From: a bacterium
Lineage (GTDB): Bacteria; Chlamydiota; Chlamydiia; Chlamydiales; SM23-39
Assembly (NCBI GenBank): GCA_021818045.1
Contig: JAKAFF010000098.1
Location: 1-6,027 of the forward strand
Length of the DNA stretch: 6,027 nt
Reading direction: 5' to 3'
In this document: positions 1 through 5,970 of the stretch, piece by piece
Numbering within the stretch: position 1 is the stretch's first letter
How the letters are laid out: every line of letters begins with the position of its first letter
Notes under the pieces: generated by a model
Seen by the model: the letters and a program-made list of their open reading frames with translations, nothing else
Told to the model about the DNA's origin: nothing
Databases searched by the model: none
Translations under genes and position numbers: made by a program

Positions 1-2
1 GT

Positions 3-208
3 CAAAATTTTTGGGTGGATCAGAAGCGCGGTCTTGCCTGGATCGGAGAAAGTAGGGCTGTTAAGACAAGTCGCCTAAACGGTGGCTCTTGACAATCTAT
101 TCTTCAGGGTCGACCAAGTATCCTCGCGCAAGTCTTAGCTATCACATGGAACTTGGCGCCTCGTATCAGTCCTATCAAGGCATGCTAGAAATCGGCAAAG
201 CTTTCTAA
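3..208 (+). pseudogene. possible 3' end of a plus-strand gene (envelope/beta-barrel-like tail), partial, perhaps frameshifted
   Basis: Seen: one frame is open from 65 to a TAA at 206-208 and ends in MELGASYQSYQGMLEIGKAF. The alternating polar/hydrophobic pattern and terminal Phe resemble the last strands of outer-membrane barrels or autotransporters. Upstream in that frame there are stops at 53-55 and 62-64, so it cannot be the uninterrupted tail of a longer gene. A different frame is open from 3 to a TGA at 90-92 (QNFWVDQKRGLAWIGE...). A single frameshift between about 65 and 89 would join the two. Inference: this is either the decayed or frameshifted 3' end of a gene starting outside the window, or chance open sequence. 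Its end lies 7 bp from the convergent stop of pkn1. No family is recognised. Confidence 0.25.
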
Positions 209-215
209 TACTTTC

Positions 216-2030
216 TCAGGGAGCGACATCTGCGGCGCAGCGAAAGCCATAAGTGCCGTTCACAGCACCCGGATTATTCCGATTGCGATGGGAACAGCGC
301 AAATCTTCTTTCAAGCTCTTCCAGCAGCCGCCTCTTACGACCCGATAGACGCCTTGCTGGGGCCCCTTAGGATTATCGGGCTCTAAAGAGGAGGAGTCGT
401 AATAGTTGTATGCATACCAATCTTGACACCACTCATAGACGTTGCCTGCCATGTCATAAAGGCCATAGGCATTGGGAGGATAGCTCATGACGGCTGTCGT
501 ATCGGAGCTAAAGAAGTTGGCTTGCGCCCTTTCGATATCAGAACCTGTGGGAAATTGAGTATCGCGCCCTGCAGATCCGGCAGCTTCCCACTCCGCTTCA
601 GTAGGCAATCTTTTACCAACCCACTTGGCATACGCCACAGCTCCATACCAAGTCACCCCAACGACCGGGTGTTTCGCATAGCCCGATTCGATAATGACTT
701 TGCCCGCGCTGCGCTTAATGCGGGAATCGCGCAGACGGATAATATCGTTGTTGTTATGGTCCTTCTCCCCTCCCATTGCCTGAAGAAATCGGACAAACTG
801 CTCATTTGTAACAGGATGGATATCAAGCGCAAAGCTTGAAAGTTTCACAGGGTGGCGCGGCATCTCATCACGGGCGCCCTCATTGCTGCCGCGCAAATAG
901 GTACCGCCAGGGATGACGACCATCTCGGTTAAAAGGGGCTCCATTTCAGTCACGTCGACTTTGTTGGGAGTATAGTGACTCACATGGGTCTCTCTTTGAA
1001 AAATGGCACCTGGATCGGGCTCGTATTCGGGACGCGCCAACCCTTGCGGGCGCAATACAGGCTTGAGGGTATGCGGCTCTTCTTTCGCCATCACATCTTG
1101 CGGCTCTGCTGCAATCTTGTGAGCCGCCGGCTCTAATTCAAAGGCCATCTGCTGACTATTGTCTACCTTGTTTTCATGGGCAGAGAGCATCTCCGTTAAA
1201 ATCGTGCGCGGAGAGCGCAAGTACTCTTGGATAGCCAAAAGCAGCTGTTGCGGCCGGACGTTTGGATTGGACTGCATGCACCGGTTGATGAGCAGATCCC
1301 AGTTGAGACTCGCTTCTGCCAAAGAGCGCGACGGCAGATCAAAAACGCCTTCTGGAGTTTTGCGAAACAGGAGATAATAAGCCAAAACGCCGAAGGCGTA
1401 TGCATCGACTTTGGGCGTGAGCTCTTCATCCAAGTTTTTTTGCTCGGGCGCCAAAAAGGCGTACGCGCTGCAGAATTTGCGATGGGGAAATGCGCTTGCC
1501 ATCTGCTGACAAAAGTGCAAAAGCGCCCATTTTTCTCCAATGAGACGAGAGAGTCCAAAATCCGAGAGCACCAATCGGACGCCGTTTTCAGCAGGGGCCA
1601 CTAAGATATTGGTCAGCTTCAAGCTTCCATGGATTTGTCCTATAGAGTGGGCATAGTCTAGGGCCGAGGCCGCTTGCGTCAAGTGATCGACCCAATCCTC
1701 CTCACGCAAGGAGCGCCCCTTCAACTCGAGATAACGCTCCAAATGCATGGTCTGTCCCAATGAATCGACAAAAGGATCCATCACGATAAAATAGCGATCT
1801 GCGCTCGAAGAGACGTTGTGGATTTTGGCGATATTGGGGTGATCGAGCGCGGCAATGTCGGCGATTTGCGCTTCAAATCTGCGAATGAATGTGGGGTCGG
1901 CAGAAACTTCAGCAGGAAGCAGTTTGAGAACAAAGGATTTTCGAATAAACCGGTGCTCTGCAAGGTACACCTCGCCAAATGGGCCCATTCCGAGCGGCTT
2001 TTGGATGGTGTAGTCGCCTAATTGCTCCAT
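216..2030 (-). CDS. pkn1: Pkn1-type Ser/Thr protein kinase (Hanks kinase fused to FGE-sulfatase domain)
   Basis: A cytoplasmic kinase-like protein with no signal peptide or membrane segment. Residue numbers count from an in-frame TTG at 2039; subtract 3 for the ATG at 2030, which I prefer because it is a standard codon and still precedes the kinase fold (MEQLGDYTIQKPLG). The kinase domain covers about 9-275: glycine loop GMGPFG (17-22), ATP-binding Lys39, helix-C Glu56, DFG at 160-162, APE at 197-199, Asp212 and Arg262. The catalytic loop reads HGSLKLTN (137-144), so the usual catalytic Asp is Ser139, while Lys141 and Asn144 remain. A hydrophilic linker (about 280-370) leads to an FGE-sulfatase (PF03781) domain at about 371-604, with GGTYLRGSNEG, RLPTEAEWEAA, AGNVYEWCQDW and a GFRCA end. 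The two catalytic Cys positions of true formylglycine-generating enzymes appear to be Ser574 and Leu579, suggesting a binding role. The fusion and length (604-607 aa) match chlamydial Pkn1 as I recall it. The gene follows the RodZ-like gene by 24 bp and is probably cotranscribed. No good Shine-Dalgarno is visible. Substrates are unknown. Confidence 0.9.
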   Translation of the reverse strand: MEQLGDYTIQKPLGMGPFGEVYLAEHRFIRKSFVLKLLPAEVSADPTFIRRFEAQIADIAALDHPNIAKIHNVSSSADRYFIVMDPFVDSLGQTMHLERYLELKGRSLREEDWVDHLTQAASALDYAHSIGQIHGSLKLTNILVAPAENGVRLVLSDFGLSRLIGEKWALLHFCQQMASAFPHRKFCSAYAFLAPEQKNLDEELTPKVDAYAFGVLAYYLLFRKTPEGVFDLPSRSLAEASLNWDLLINRCMQSNPNVRPQQLLLAIQEYLRSPRTILTEMLSAHENKVDNSQQMAFELEPAAHKIAAEPQDVMAKEEPHTLKPVLRPQGLARPEYEPDPGAIFQRETHVSHYTPNKVDVTEMEPLLTEMVVIPGGTYLRGSNEGARDEMPRHPVKLSSFALDIHPVTNEQFVRFLQAMGGEKDHNNNDIIRLRDSRIKRSAGKVIIESGYAKHPVVGVTWYGAVAYAKWVGKRLPTEAEWEAAGSAGRDTQFPTGSDIERAQANFFSSDTTAVMSYPPNAYGLYDMAGNVYEWCQDWYAYNYYDSSSLEPDNPKGPQQGVYRVVRGGCWKSLKEDLRCSHRNRNNPGAVNGTYGFRCAADVAP

Positions 2031-2054
2031 AACAGCCAACCATATAATTTACAT

Positions 2055-2462
2055 TCAAAAAACGCCAACAAATTTTGCAAAATAAAAAGCTCCAATTAAC
2101 ACAACCGCCCCTACAACAACCCACATTAAGTTCGGAATCCAACGGACACCTCCATGGGGAGCGCCGCGCATCTCTAGTGTTCCAATGCCATAGGCAAAAT
2201 CTTGTTTTTCTGGAGGAAGGCGCAACGCATCTGGAAATTCTTTGGAAAGCTTTTCTTGCTCAAACCCCAAAAACCCTCCGTATTGGCGAATGAAACCCAA
2301 AGCGTATACTGTCGACAAAAAATGGTCCACCCTCCCCTCTTCGATGGCTTGCAAATAAACCATCCGAATGGAAGTCGCGTTTTCCACCTCTTTGAGCGTC
2401 AAGTTCAGCTCTTCTCTTTTCGAGCGAAACTTTTCGCCCATTTTTTTTAGTCCATCAGACAT
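2055..2462 (-). CDS. rodZ: RodZ-like helix-turn-helix membrane protein (CT009 type)
   Basis: A predicted inner-membrane morphogenesis protein of 135 aa. The N-terminal half (about 8-70) is an HTH_25/Cro-like domain: a Lys/Arg-rich start (KKMGEKFRSKREEL), then LTLKEVENATSIRMVYLQAI and the family-typical TVYALGFIRQYGGFLG. A linker (about 72-108) precedes one membrane helix (about 109-131, IPNLMWVVVGAVVLIGAFYF), and only a few residues follow. Full-length RodZ of E. coli carries a large periplasmic domain here; chlamydial CT009 is known to lack it and to bind MreB. By family, it anchors MreB at the membrane for cell shape and, in chlamydiae, for septal peptidoglycan synthesis. The start is well fixed: GGAGG lies 4 bases upstream of the ATG. 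It is the first gene of a minus-strand unit with pkn1 and is divergent from rnhC, the arrangement I recall from Chlamydia. The rodZ symbol is by homology of architecture, not a search. Confidence 0.85.
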   Translation of the reverse strand: MSDGLKKMGEKFRSKREELNLTLKEVENATSIRMVYLQAIEEGRVDHFLSTVYALGFIRQYGGFLGFEQEKLSKEFPDALRLPPEKQDFAYGIGTLEMRGAPHGGVRWIPNLMWVVVGAVVLIGAFYFAKFVGVF

Positions 2463-2466
2463 AATA

Positions 2467-2471
2467 CCTCC
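2467..2471 (-). promoter_or_regulatory. Shine-Dalgarno of the RodZ-like gene
   Basis: GGAGG on the minus strand, ending 4 bases before the ATG at 2462. It is the strongest ribosome binding site in the window and fixes the start of the RodZ-like gene. Confidence 0.8.
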
Positions 2472-2483
2472 ACGATAGTGTCC

Positions 2484-2511
2484 ATCTTAACAACTTGTGT
2501 AATTCCGTCAA
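2484..2511 (-). promoter_or_regulatory. sigma-66/70-like promoter of the RodZ-pkn1 unit
   Basis: On the minus strand, TTGACG (2511-2506, 5 of 6 to TTGACA), a 16-bp spacer, then TAAGAT (2489-2484, 4 of 6 to TATAAT). Transcription would start near 2477 and give a leader of about 15 bases containing the GGAGG site. It is the only good match in the divergent gap on this strand. Predicted by eye only. Confidence 0.5.
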
Positions 2512-2523
2512 ACGGCTTATCAT
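2495..2523 (+). promoter_or_regulatory. candidate promoter of the rnhC operon, overlapping the divergent one
   Basis: TTGTGT (2495-2500, 3 of 6 to the -35 consensus), a 17-bp spacer and TATCAT (2518-2523, 5 of 6 to the -10 consensus). If used, transcription would begin at about 2529-2531, that is at the ATG of rnhC, giving a leaderless message. The -35 is weak, so this is tentative. It overlaps the core promoter of the RodZ-like gene on the other strand, so polymerase could probably not occupy both at once. Confidence 0.3.
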
Positions 2524-2529
2524 GATGGG

Positions 2530-3417
2530 ATGGATAAACCGAGTTGTTTCACTGCGCAAGTAGATCTCAAATTGGCATCCAAGTTGCAAGAGGATCTACA
2601 CAATCAAGGGTTCACTTTTACAACCCCTCCCTATACGATCTTTTCTGCCAAGAAAAAGGGGATCTCTTGCACCTTATATGAGTCGGGCAAGTTAACGGTC
2701 CAAGGCAAAGAAAAGGATCCGTTCATCGAGTTTTATCTCGAACCGCAAATTTTGCAATCTTTCCACTTTTCCCATCCAGAAGCACACCTCGACTTGACAC
2801 CCCACATTGGCATGGATGAAGCAGGCAAGGGCGATTTTTTTGGTCCCCTTTGCATCGCCTCCGTATTTGCCAATCAAGAAGGCATTCAAAACTTACTGAA
2901 AATTGGAGTCAAAGACAGCAAACGCCTTTCAGATGATGTGATTTTGAAGCTGGCCCAAAAAATCAGAGCCCAATATCCCTATACTGTAATTCGCCTCTTT
3001 CCGACGAAATATAATGAACTGCATCGCAAATTTAAAAATCTCAATCGCCTCCTTGCTTGGGCCCATACAGCGGCGCTTGCCGATCTATCTGCCAAAACGG
3101 GTTGTCAAAAGGCGCTCGTCGACCAGTTTGCAGAAAAACATGTGATGCAGCAAGCGCTACAGCAAAAAAAACTCACAGTTGAGCTCGAGCAAAAGACGCA
3201 TGGGGAGGACGACTTAGTGGTCGCTGCCGCCTCCATTTTAGCGCGCGCCGCATTTGTAGAGGGGATGCAAACCTTAAGCCAAGAATACGGCATCGAAATA
3301 CCGAAAGGGGCCAATGCCAAAGTCATTGAAGCGGGACGAAAATTAGTCGCAAAATTTGGCGCTGATGTATTAGAAAAAGTCGCAAAGACCCATTTCAAAA
3401 CGATGAGCGAGCTTTGA
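2530..3417 (+). CDS. rnhC: ribonuclease HIII
   Basis: Cleaves the RNA strand of RNA-DNA hybrids (R-loops, primers) in the cytoplasm. The 295-aa length and two-part layout fit RNase HIII: an N-terminal substrate-binding domain (about 5-80, with TTPPYTIFSAKKKGISCTLY) and a catalytic RNase H fold (about 92-290). The signature GMDEAGKGDFFGPL spans 94-107 and supplies catalytic Asp96 and Glu97; DFFGPL in place of an RNase HII-type sequence marks type HIII. VKDSKRLSD (127-135), ALVDQF (Asp198, with Glu202 as the likely fourth acidic residue) and VVAAASILARAAF (230-242) are further family blocks. The ATG at 2530 gives a normal family N-terminus, but no Shine-Dalgarno at proper spacing is visible; two ATGs just upstream (2522, 2525) are out of frame. 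The final codons overlap the TTG start of recN. Chlamydiae are known to carry an HIII-type enzyme. Key catalytic motifs are intact, so it is expected to be active. Confidence 0.95.
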   Translation: MDKPSCFTAQVDLKLASKLQEDLHNQGFTFTTPPYTIFSAKKKGISCTLYESGKLTVQGKEKDPFIEFYLEPQILQSFHFSHPEAHLDLTPHIGMDEAGKGDFFGPLCIASVFANQEGIQNLLKIGVKDSKRLSDDVILKLAQKIRAQYPYTVIRLFPTKYNELHRKFKNLNRLLAWAHTAALADLSAKTGCQKALVDQFAEKHVMQQALQQKKLTVELEQKTHGEDDLVVAAASILARAAFVEGMQTLSQEYGIEIPKGANAKVIEAGRKLVAKFGADVLEKVAKTHFKTMSEL

Positions 3418-4895
3418 TTTTTTTAAAGGTGCAAAACCTCATTCTCATTGAATATGCCGAGGTGCATTTTGGGCCGCATCTCAACATTATCACAGGAGAA
3501 ACCGGCTCTGGCAAATCGGCCATTTTAAGTGCCATCCGCCTGCTTGCTGGAGGAAGAGCCGATGTGCAAGAGATCAGGGAGGGGGCAGATTTTGCCGTTG
3601 TAGAGGCCACTTTAGAAGGTCCCATCCATGTGCGAAGAGAGATTTATCGCTCAGGGAAAAACAGGTGTTTCATCGATGAGGCGCAAGTAAGCCTTGCCAT
3701 TTTGCGCGAAACGATGCAAATCGAGCAAGTGGATCAAAGCAGTGCCGCCCTACTTGCATCCGTCGAGCAGCAAAGGCACATGCTCGATGCTTATGCAAAC
3801 ATCTTAGATCAAGTCGCAGCACATGAAAAAGCCTTGATTGAAGAAAGGGCTTTAGAAAATCGACTCCAAGCGCTCAAACTAGATCTTCATCAAAAAGAAA
3901 AAGAACTTCAGTTAGCGCAGCAAGATTTAAACCTTCTGGAAGAGCTCCAGTGGCAAGAAGGAGAAGAGCTCCGGCTCAATGAAGAGCACCGGCTCCTCAC
4001 ACACGGACAAGAGCTGCTAGAAAAACTTAGCACCGTGACCTTCACCCTCACAGAAGGGGGGGAGCTTACCTCCTTCAAGCAAAACCTTGCGCTATTAGAA
4101 CATGCATCACATCTAGATGAAACATGGGCGCCCTTTGCCCAAACGATGAAAAATGCCCTATTGGAACTCAAAGAGCTAGGGCTAACCCTCAGGTCCTCAG
4201 TCGATCGCATCGAGATCGATCCCCATCGGCTCGCGATCGTAGAAAAAAGAATAGGGATCCTCGAATCGTTAAAGCGCCGATTTGGCCCCGACATCGCATC
4301 TTACAAAAAATCGTTAGAAGAGAAGCTGCGAACCATTACAGAATCTTCTCTAGAGGCCATGCAACAAGACCTTTTATTGAAAAAAGAGCAAAATTTGCAA
4401 GCAGCTCATCAAATTAAAGAGGCGCGCAGGGCTGCGGCAATTCCCTTTGAAAAGCACATTTTGACAGAGCTAAAAAGTCTTAATCTACCCCATGCTCAGT
4501 TTCGCATTACAGAGCAAAACCGCTTCCTTTTTGCGGCAAATCTTGGACAAATGCCGATTGCACTAGAAGAGTGCGCAAGCGGCGGAGAATTATCCCGCGT
4601 GCTTTTGGCCATCAAAGTCCTTTTGGCGCGCCAAGAAAAGACCCTCGTCTTGGATGAAATTGATAGCAACGTAGGGGGACAAACTGCAGCGCTTCTCGGA
4701 GCCAAGCTACACGCTCTTTCTCAAAAAGGGCAAATTATCTGCGTCACCCACTTCGTCCAAGTCGCCAAATGTGCAACCGACCACTATCGCGTCCGAAAAA
4801 TTATACATGAAGGAGGCGTCCGAACCCTCATCGAAAAATTAGATGCAAAAGAAAAAGAAAAAGAGTACCTTCGCATGTTGGGGAGCGGAGAATGA
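3414..4895 (+). CDS. recN: DNA repair protein RecN (short, divergent)
   Basis: An SMC-like ATPase acting early in double-strand-break repair by holding DNA. Seen in order (493 aa): a RecN-like N-terminus (FLKVQNLILIEYAEVHFGPH), Walker A GETGSGKS (28-35), two coiled-coil arms rich in Glu, Lys and Leu (about 135-205 and 270-345), ABC signature ECASGGELSRVLLAIK (386-401), Walker B TLVLDEIDSNVGG (410-422) and the VTH switch His446. Full-length RecN is usually about 550-560 aa, so the arms are shorter here. The conserved HGQHEHQ-like stretch before the first arm is replaced by IEQVDQSSAALL (103-114). The start is taken as TTG at 3414, inside the rnhC stop (TTGA). The next in-frame start, GTG at 3429, would remove part of the first beta strand. 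Translation is probably coupled to rnhC. The ATPase motifs are complete, so the head should be functional; a different SMC-like protein is less likely because of the signature and small size. Confidence 0.9.
   Translation: MIFLKVQNLILIEYAEVHFGPHLNIITGETGSGKSAILSAIRLLAGGRADVQEIREGADFAVVEATLEGPIHVRREIYRSGKNRCFIDEAQVSLAILRETMQIEQVDQSSAALLASVEQQRHMLDAYANILDQVAAHEKALIEERALENRLQALKLDLHQKEKELQLAQQDLNLLEELQWQEGEELRLNEEHRLLTHGQELLEKLSTVTFTLTEGGELTSFKQNLALLEHASHLDETWAPFAQTMKNALLELKELGLTLRSSVDRIEIDPHRLAIVEKRIGILESLKRRFGPDIASYKKSLEEKLRTITESSLEAMQQDLLLKKEQNLQAAHQIKEARRAAAIPFEKHILTELKSLNLPHAQFRITEQNRFLFAANLGQMPIALEECASGGELSRVLLAIKVLLARQEKTLVLDEIDSNVGGQTAALLGAKLHALSQKGQIICVTHFVQVAKCATDHYRVRKIIHEGGVRTLIEKLDAKEKEKEYLRMLGSGE
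4881..4885 (+). promoter_or_regulatory. Shine-Dalgarno of the outer-membrane protein gene
   Basis: GGGAG, 6 bases before the ATG at 4892 and inside the end of recN. It supports that ATG as the true start and means the gene need not depend wholly on coupling to recN. Confidence 0.6.
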
Positions 4896-5785
4896 AGAAG
4901 TGGCTTTGCGCATGTTTGACGACGGCTGCGCTTTTAGCTCAAGAAGGGCCCGATTATTCCACCTACTCCTATTGGGACTTTCATCCTCTGCATGCAGGGG
5001 GCAATCTCATTGCCATTGGAAGCGCTACTGTCAAACCCAAACATCACTCTGACCAAGGCCATGTAATATTCAATAAAGCCAATGCCTTCGTCTACATGCT
5101 TGTACCTATCAGCCAAACCTCCTATTTTTTTCCCAAAGTTGAATGGAATACCTTCACTTTAGATTGGAATGACAATCCGAAATTTAATGAAACCCACTTC
5201 CACTATTTGCAATTTGCCCTCACATTTTATACCAATGCCATCGAAACATGGCGCTGGATCATGAGGGTCGACTACAATATCGACGTCAAACATCTTTCCC
5301 ATCCCAGTAGTTACGGCCTTTATTCCGTTCTTTTCTGGGGCACACATGAAATATCGCCTCAGTGGAAATGCCACGTGGGAGCTCTTGGATACACCGGATT
5401 TGAAGGACAAGAAGTCTATCCCGTCATAGGACTCGACTACATCGTCTCGCCAAAGTGGCTGTTGCAAGCGGTCTTTCCCATCACCTACTCAATAGAATAC
5501 GCCCTTACGAAAGAGTGGCGGCTCAGTCTCAAGGGCCGCCCCCTCAAGGAGCGCTTTCGGACGGGCCCGCATGAGCCGCAACCTAGATCCATCTTCTCTT
5601 ATTCTTCCGTGGGAGCAGAACTCAATTTACACTACGAAAAGTTTTTACGCATAGAATTTGAAGTGTACGGAGGCTATAATTTTGGTGGCAACTTCTACAT
5701 TAAAAACAAACACAACCACGATCCCCTTTATACACATGTAGGAAACGCCGCCTATGGCGGCACCGCCCTCAATTGGGGATTTTAG
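4892..5785 (+). CDS. predicted exported outer-membrane beta-barrel protein, function unknown
   Basis: I do not recognise a named family. The 297-aa product starts with a short signal peptide (MKKW, hydrophobic LCACLTTAALLA, possible cleavage after Ala16). Cys6/Cys8 sit too close to the N-terminus for a normal lipobox. The rest has no hydrophobic helix. It is a run of aromatic-rich alternating segments, e.g. AFVYMLVPISQTSYFF (65-80), THFHYLQFALTFYTN (101-115), WRWIMRVDYNI (120-130), VYPVIGLDYIV (175-185), SVGAELNLHYEKFLRIEFEV (239-258), and it ends in TALNWGF with a terminal Phe. That pattern fits an 8- to 12-stranded outer-membrane barrel, perhaps a DUF6268-like family; the latter is a guess. 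The ATG overlaps the recN stop (ATGA) and is preceded by GGGAG. The location next to recN gives no clear functional hint; it may be the counterpart of an uncharacterised gene beside rnhC in Chlamydia, which I cannot confirm. Confidence 0.75.
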   Translation: MKKWLCACLTTAALLAQEGPDYSTYSYWDFHPLHAGGNLIAIGSATVKPKHHSDQGHVIFNKANAFVYMLVPISQTSYFFPKVEWNTFTLDWNDNPKFNETHFHYLQFALTFYTNAIETWRWIMRVDYNIDVKHLSHPSSYGLYSVLFWGTHEISPQWKCHVGALGYTGFEGQEVYPVIGLDYIVSPKWLLQAVFPITYSIEYALTKEWRLSLKGRPLKERFRTGPHEPQPRSIFSYSSVGAELNLHYEKFLRIEFEVYGGYNFGGNFYIKNKHNHDPLYTHVGNAAYGGTALNWGF

Positions 5786-5808
5786 TCAGATTTCTCGGCG
5801 GATTTGGC

Positions 5809-5970
5809 ATACACAAATGAGTTCAAAAGTTGAATTTTCGGCTGCGCCAAAGCGGCGCAATTTACCTATCGTAAGTGACCCTATATTTTTAATATTGGGT
5901 CACTTACGATAGGTAAATTCCGCCAGCTTTCGCGTTGCTGAAAAACCAACTTTTGAATTCATTTGTGTAT
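5809..5970. repeat. long fold-back inverted repeat, possible MITE
   Basis: The whole 162-bp stretch folds on itself around position 5889. The outer arms 5809-5832 and 5947-5970 pair over 24 bases with one G-T mismatch. The middle (5835-5860 with 5918-5944) pairs imperfectly with a single-base bulge at 5925. The inner arms 5861-5881 and 5897-5917 are a perfect 21-bp match, and five further pairs close a TTT loop (5888-5890). The outer ends read TACACAAATG...CATTTGTGTA, so a TA dinucleotide lies at each border, as left by IS630/Tc1-mariner type transposition. TA is itself palindromic, so it could also be simply the end of the repeat. No U-run follows the stem, so it is not a standard intrinsic terminator, though RNA from the operon would fold strongly here and may stop or be protected. 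Confidence 0.8.

Noticed and set aside
2028..2039. TTG at 2039 as the start of pkn1
   Set aside because: It adds only three residues, has no better ribosome binding site, and an ATG follows at 2030. The ATG was preferred, though TTG starts do occur here (recN).
1909..2142. 77-codon minus-strand frame across the rodZ-pkn1 junction
   Set aside because: It overlaps two well-supported genes in another frame and has no recognisable domain.
3939..3992. Short GAAGAGC-type repeats within recN
   Set aside because: They encode EEL/EEH coiled-coil residues and reflect protein composition, not a DNA repeat element.
3908..4294. 128-codon minus-strand frame opposite recN
   Set aside because: It is Ser/Arg-rich low-complexity sequence produced by the antisense of Glu/Leu-rich coiled-coil codons.
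4892..4930. Lipoprotein signal in the last gene
   Set aside because: Cys6 and Cys8 lie before the hydrophobic core rather than after it, so a lipobox reading does not fit.
5861..5917. Inner hairpin as a bidirectional rho-independent terminator
   Set aside because: The 21-bp stem is strong, but no run of T follows on either strand, and the pairing continues outward for another 50 bases. It is better described as part of the fold-back repeat; a terminating effect is possible but not shown.
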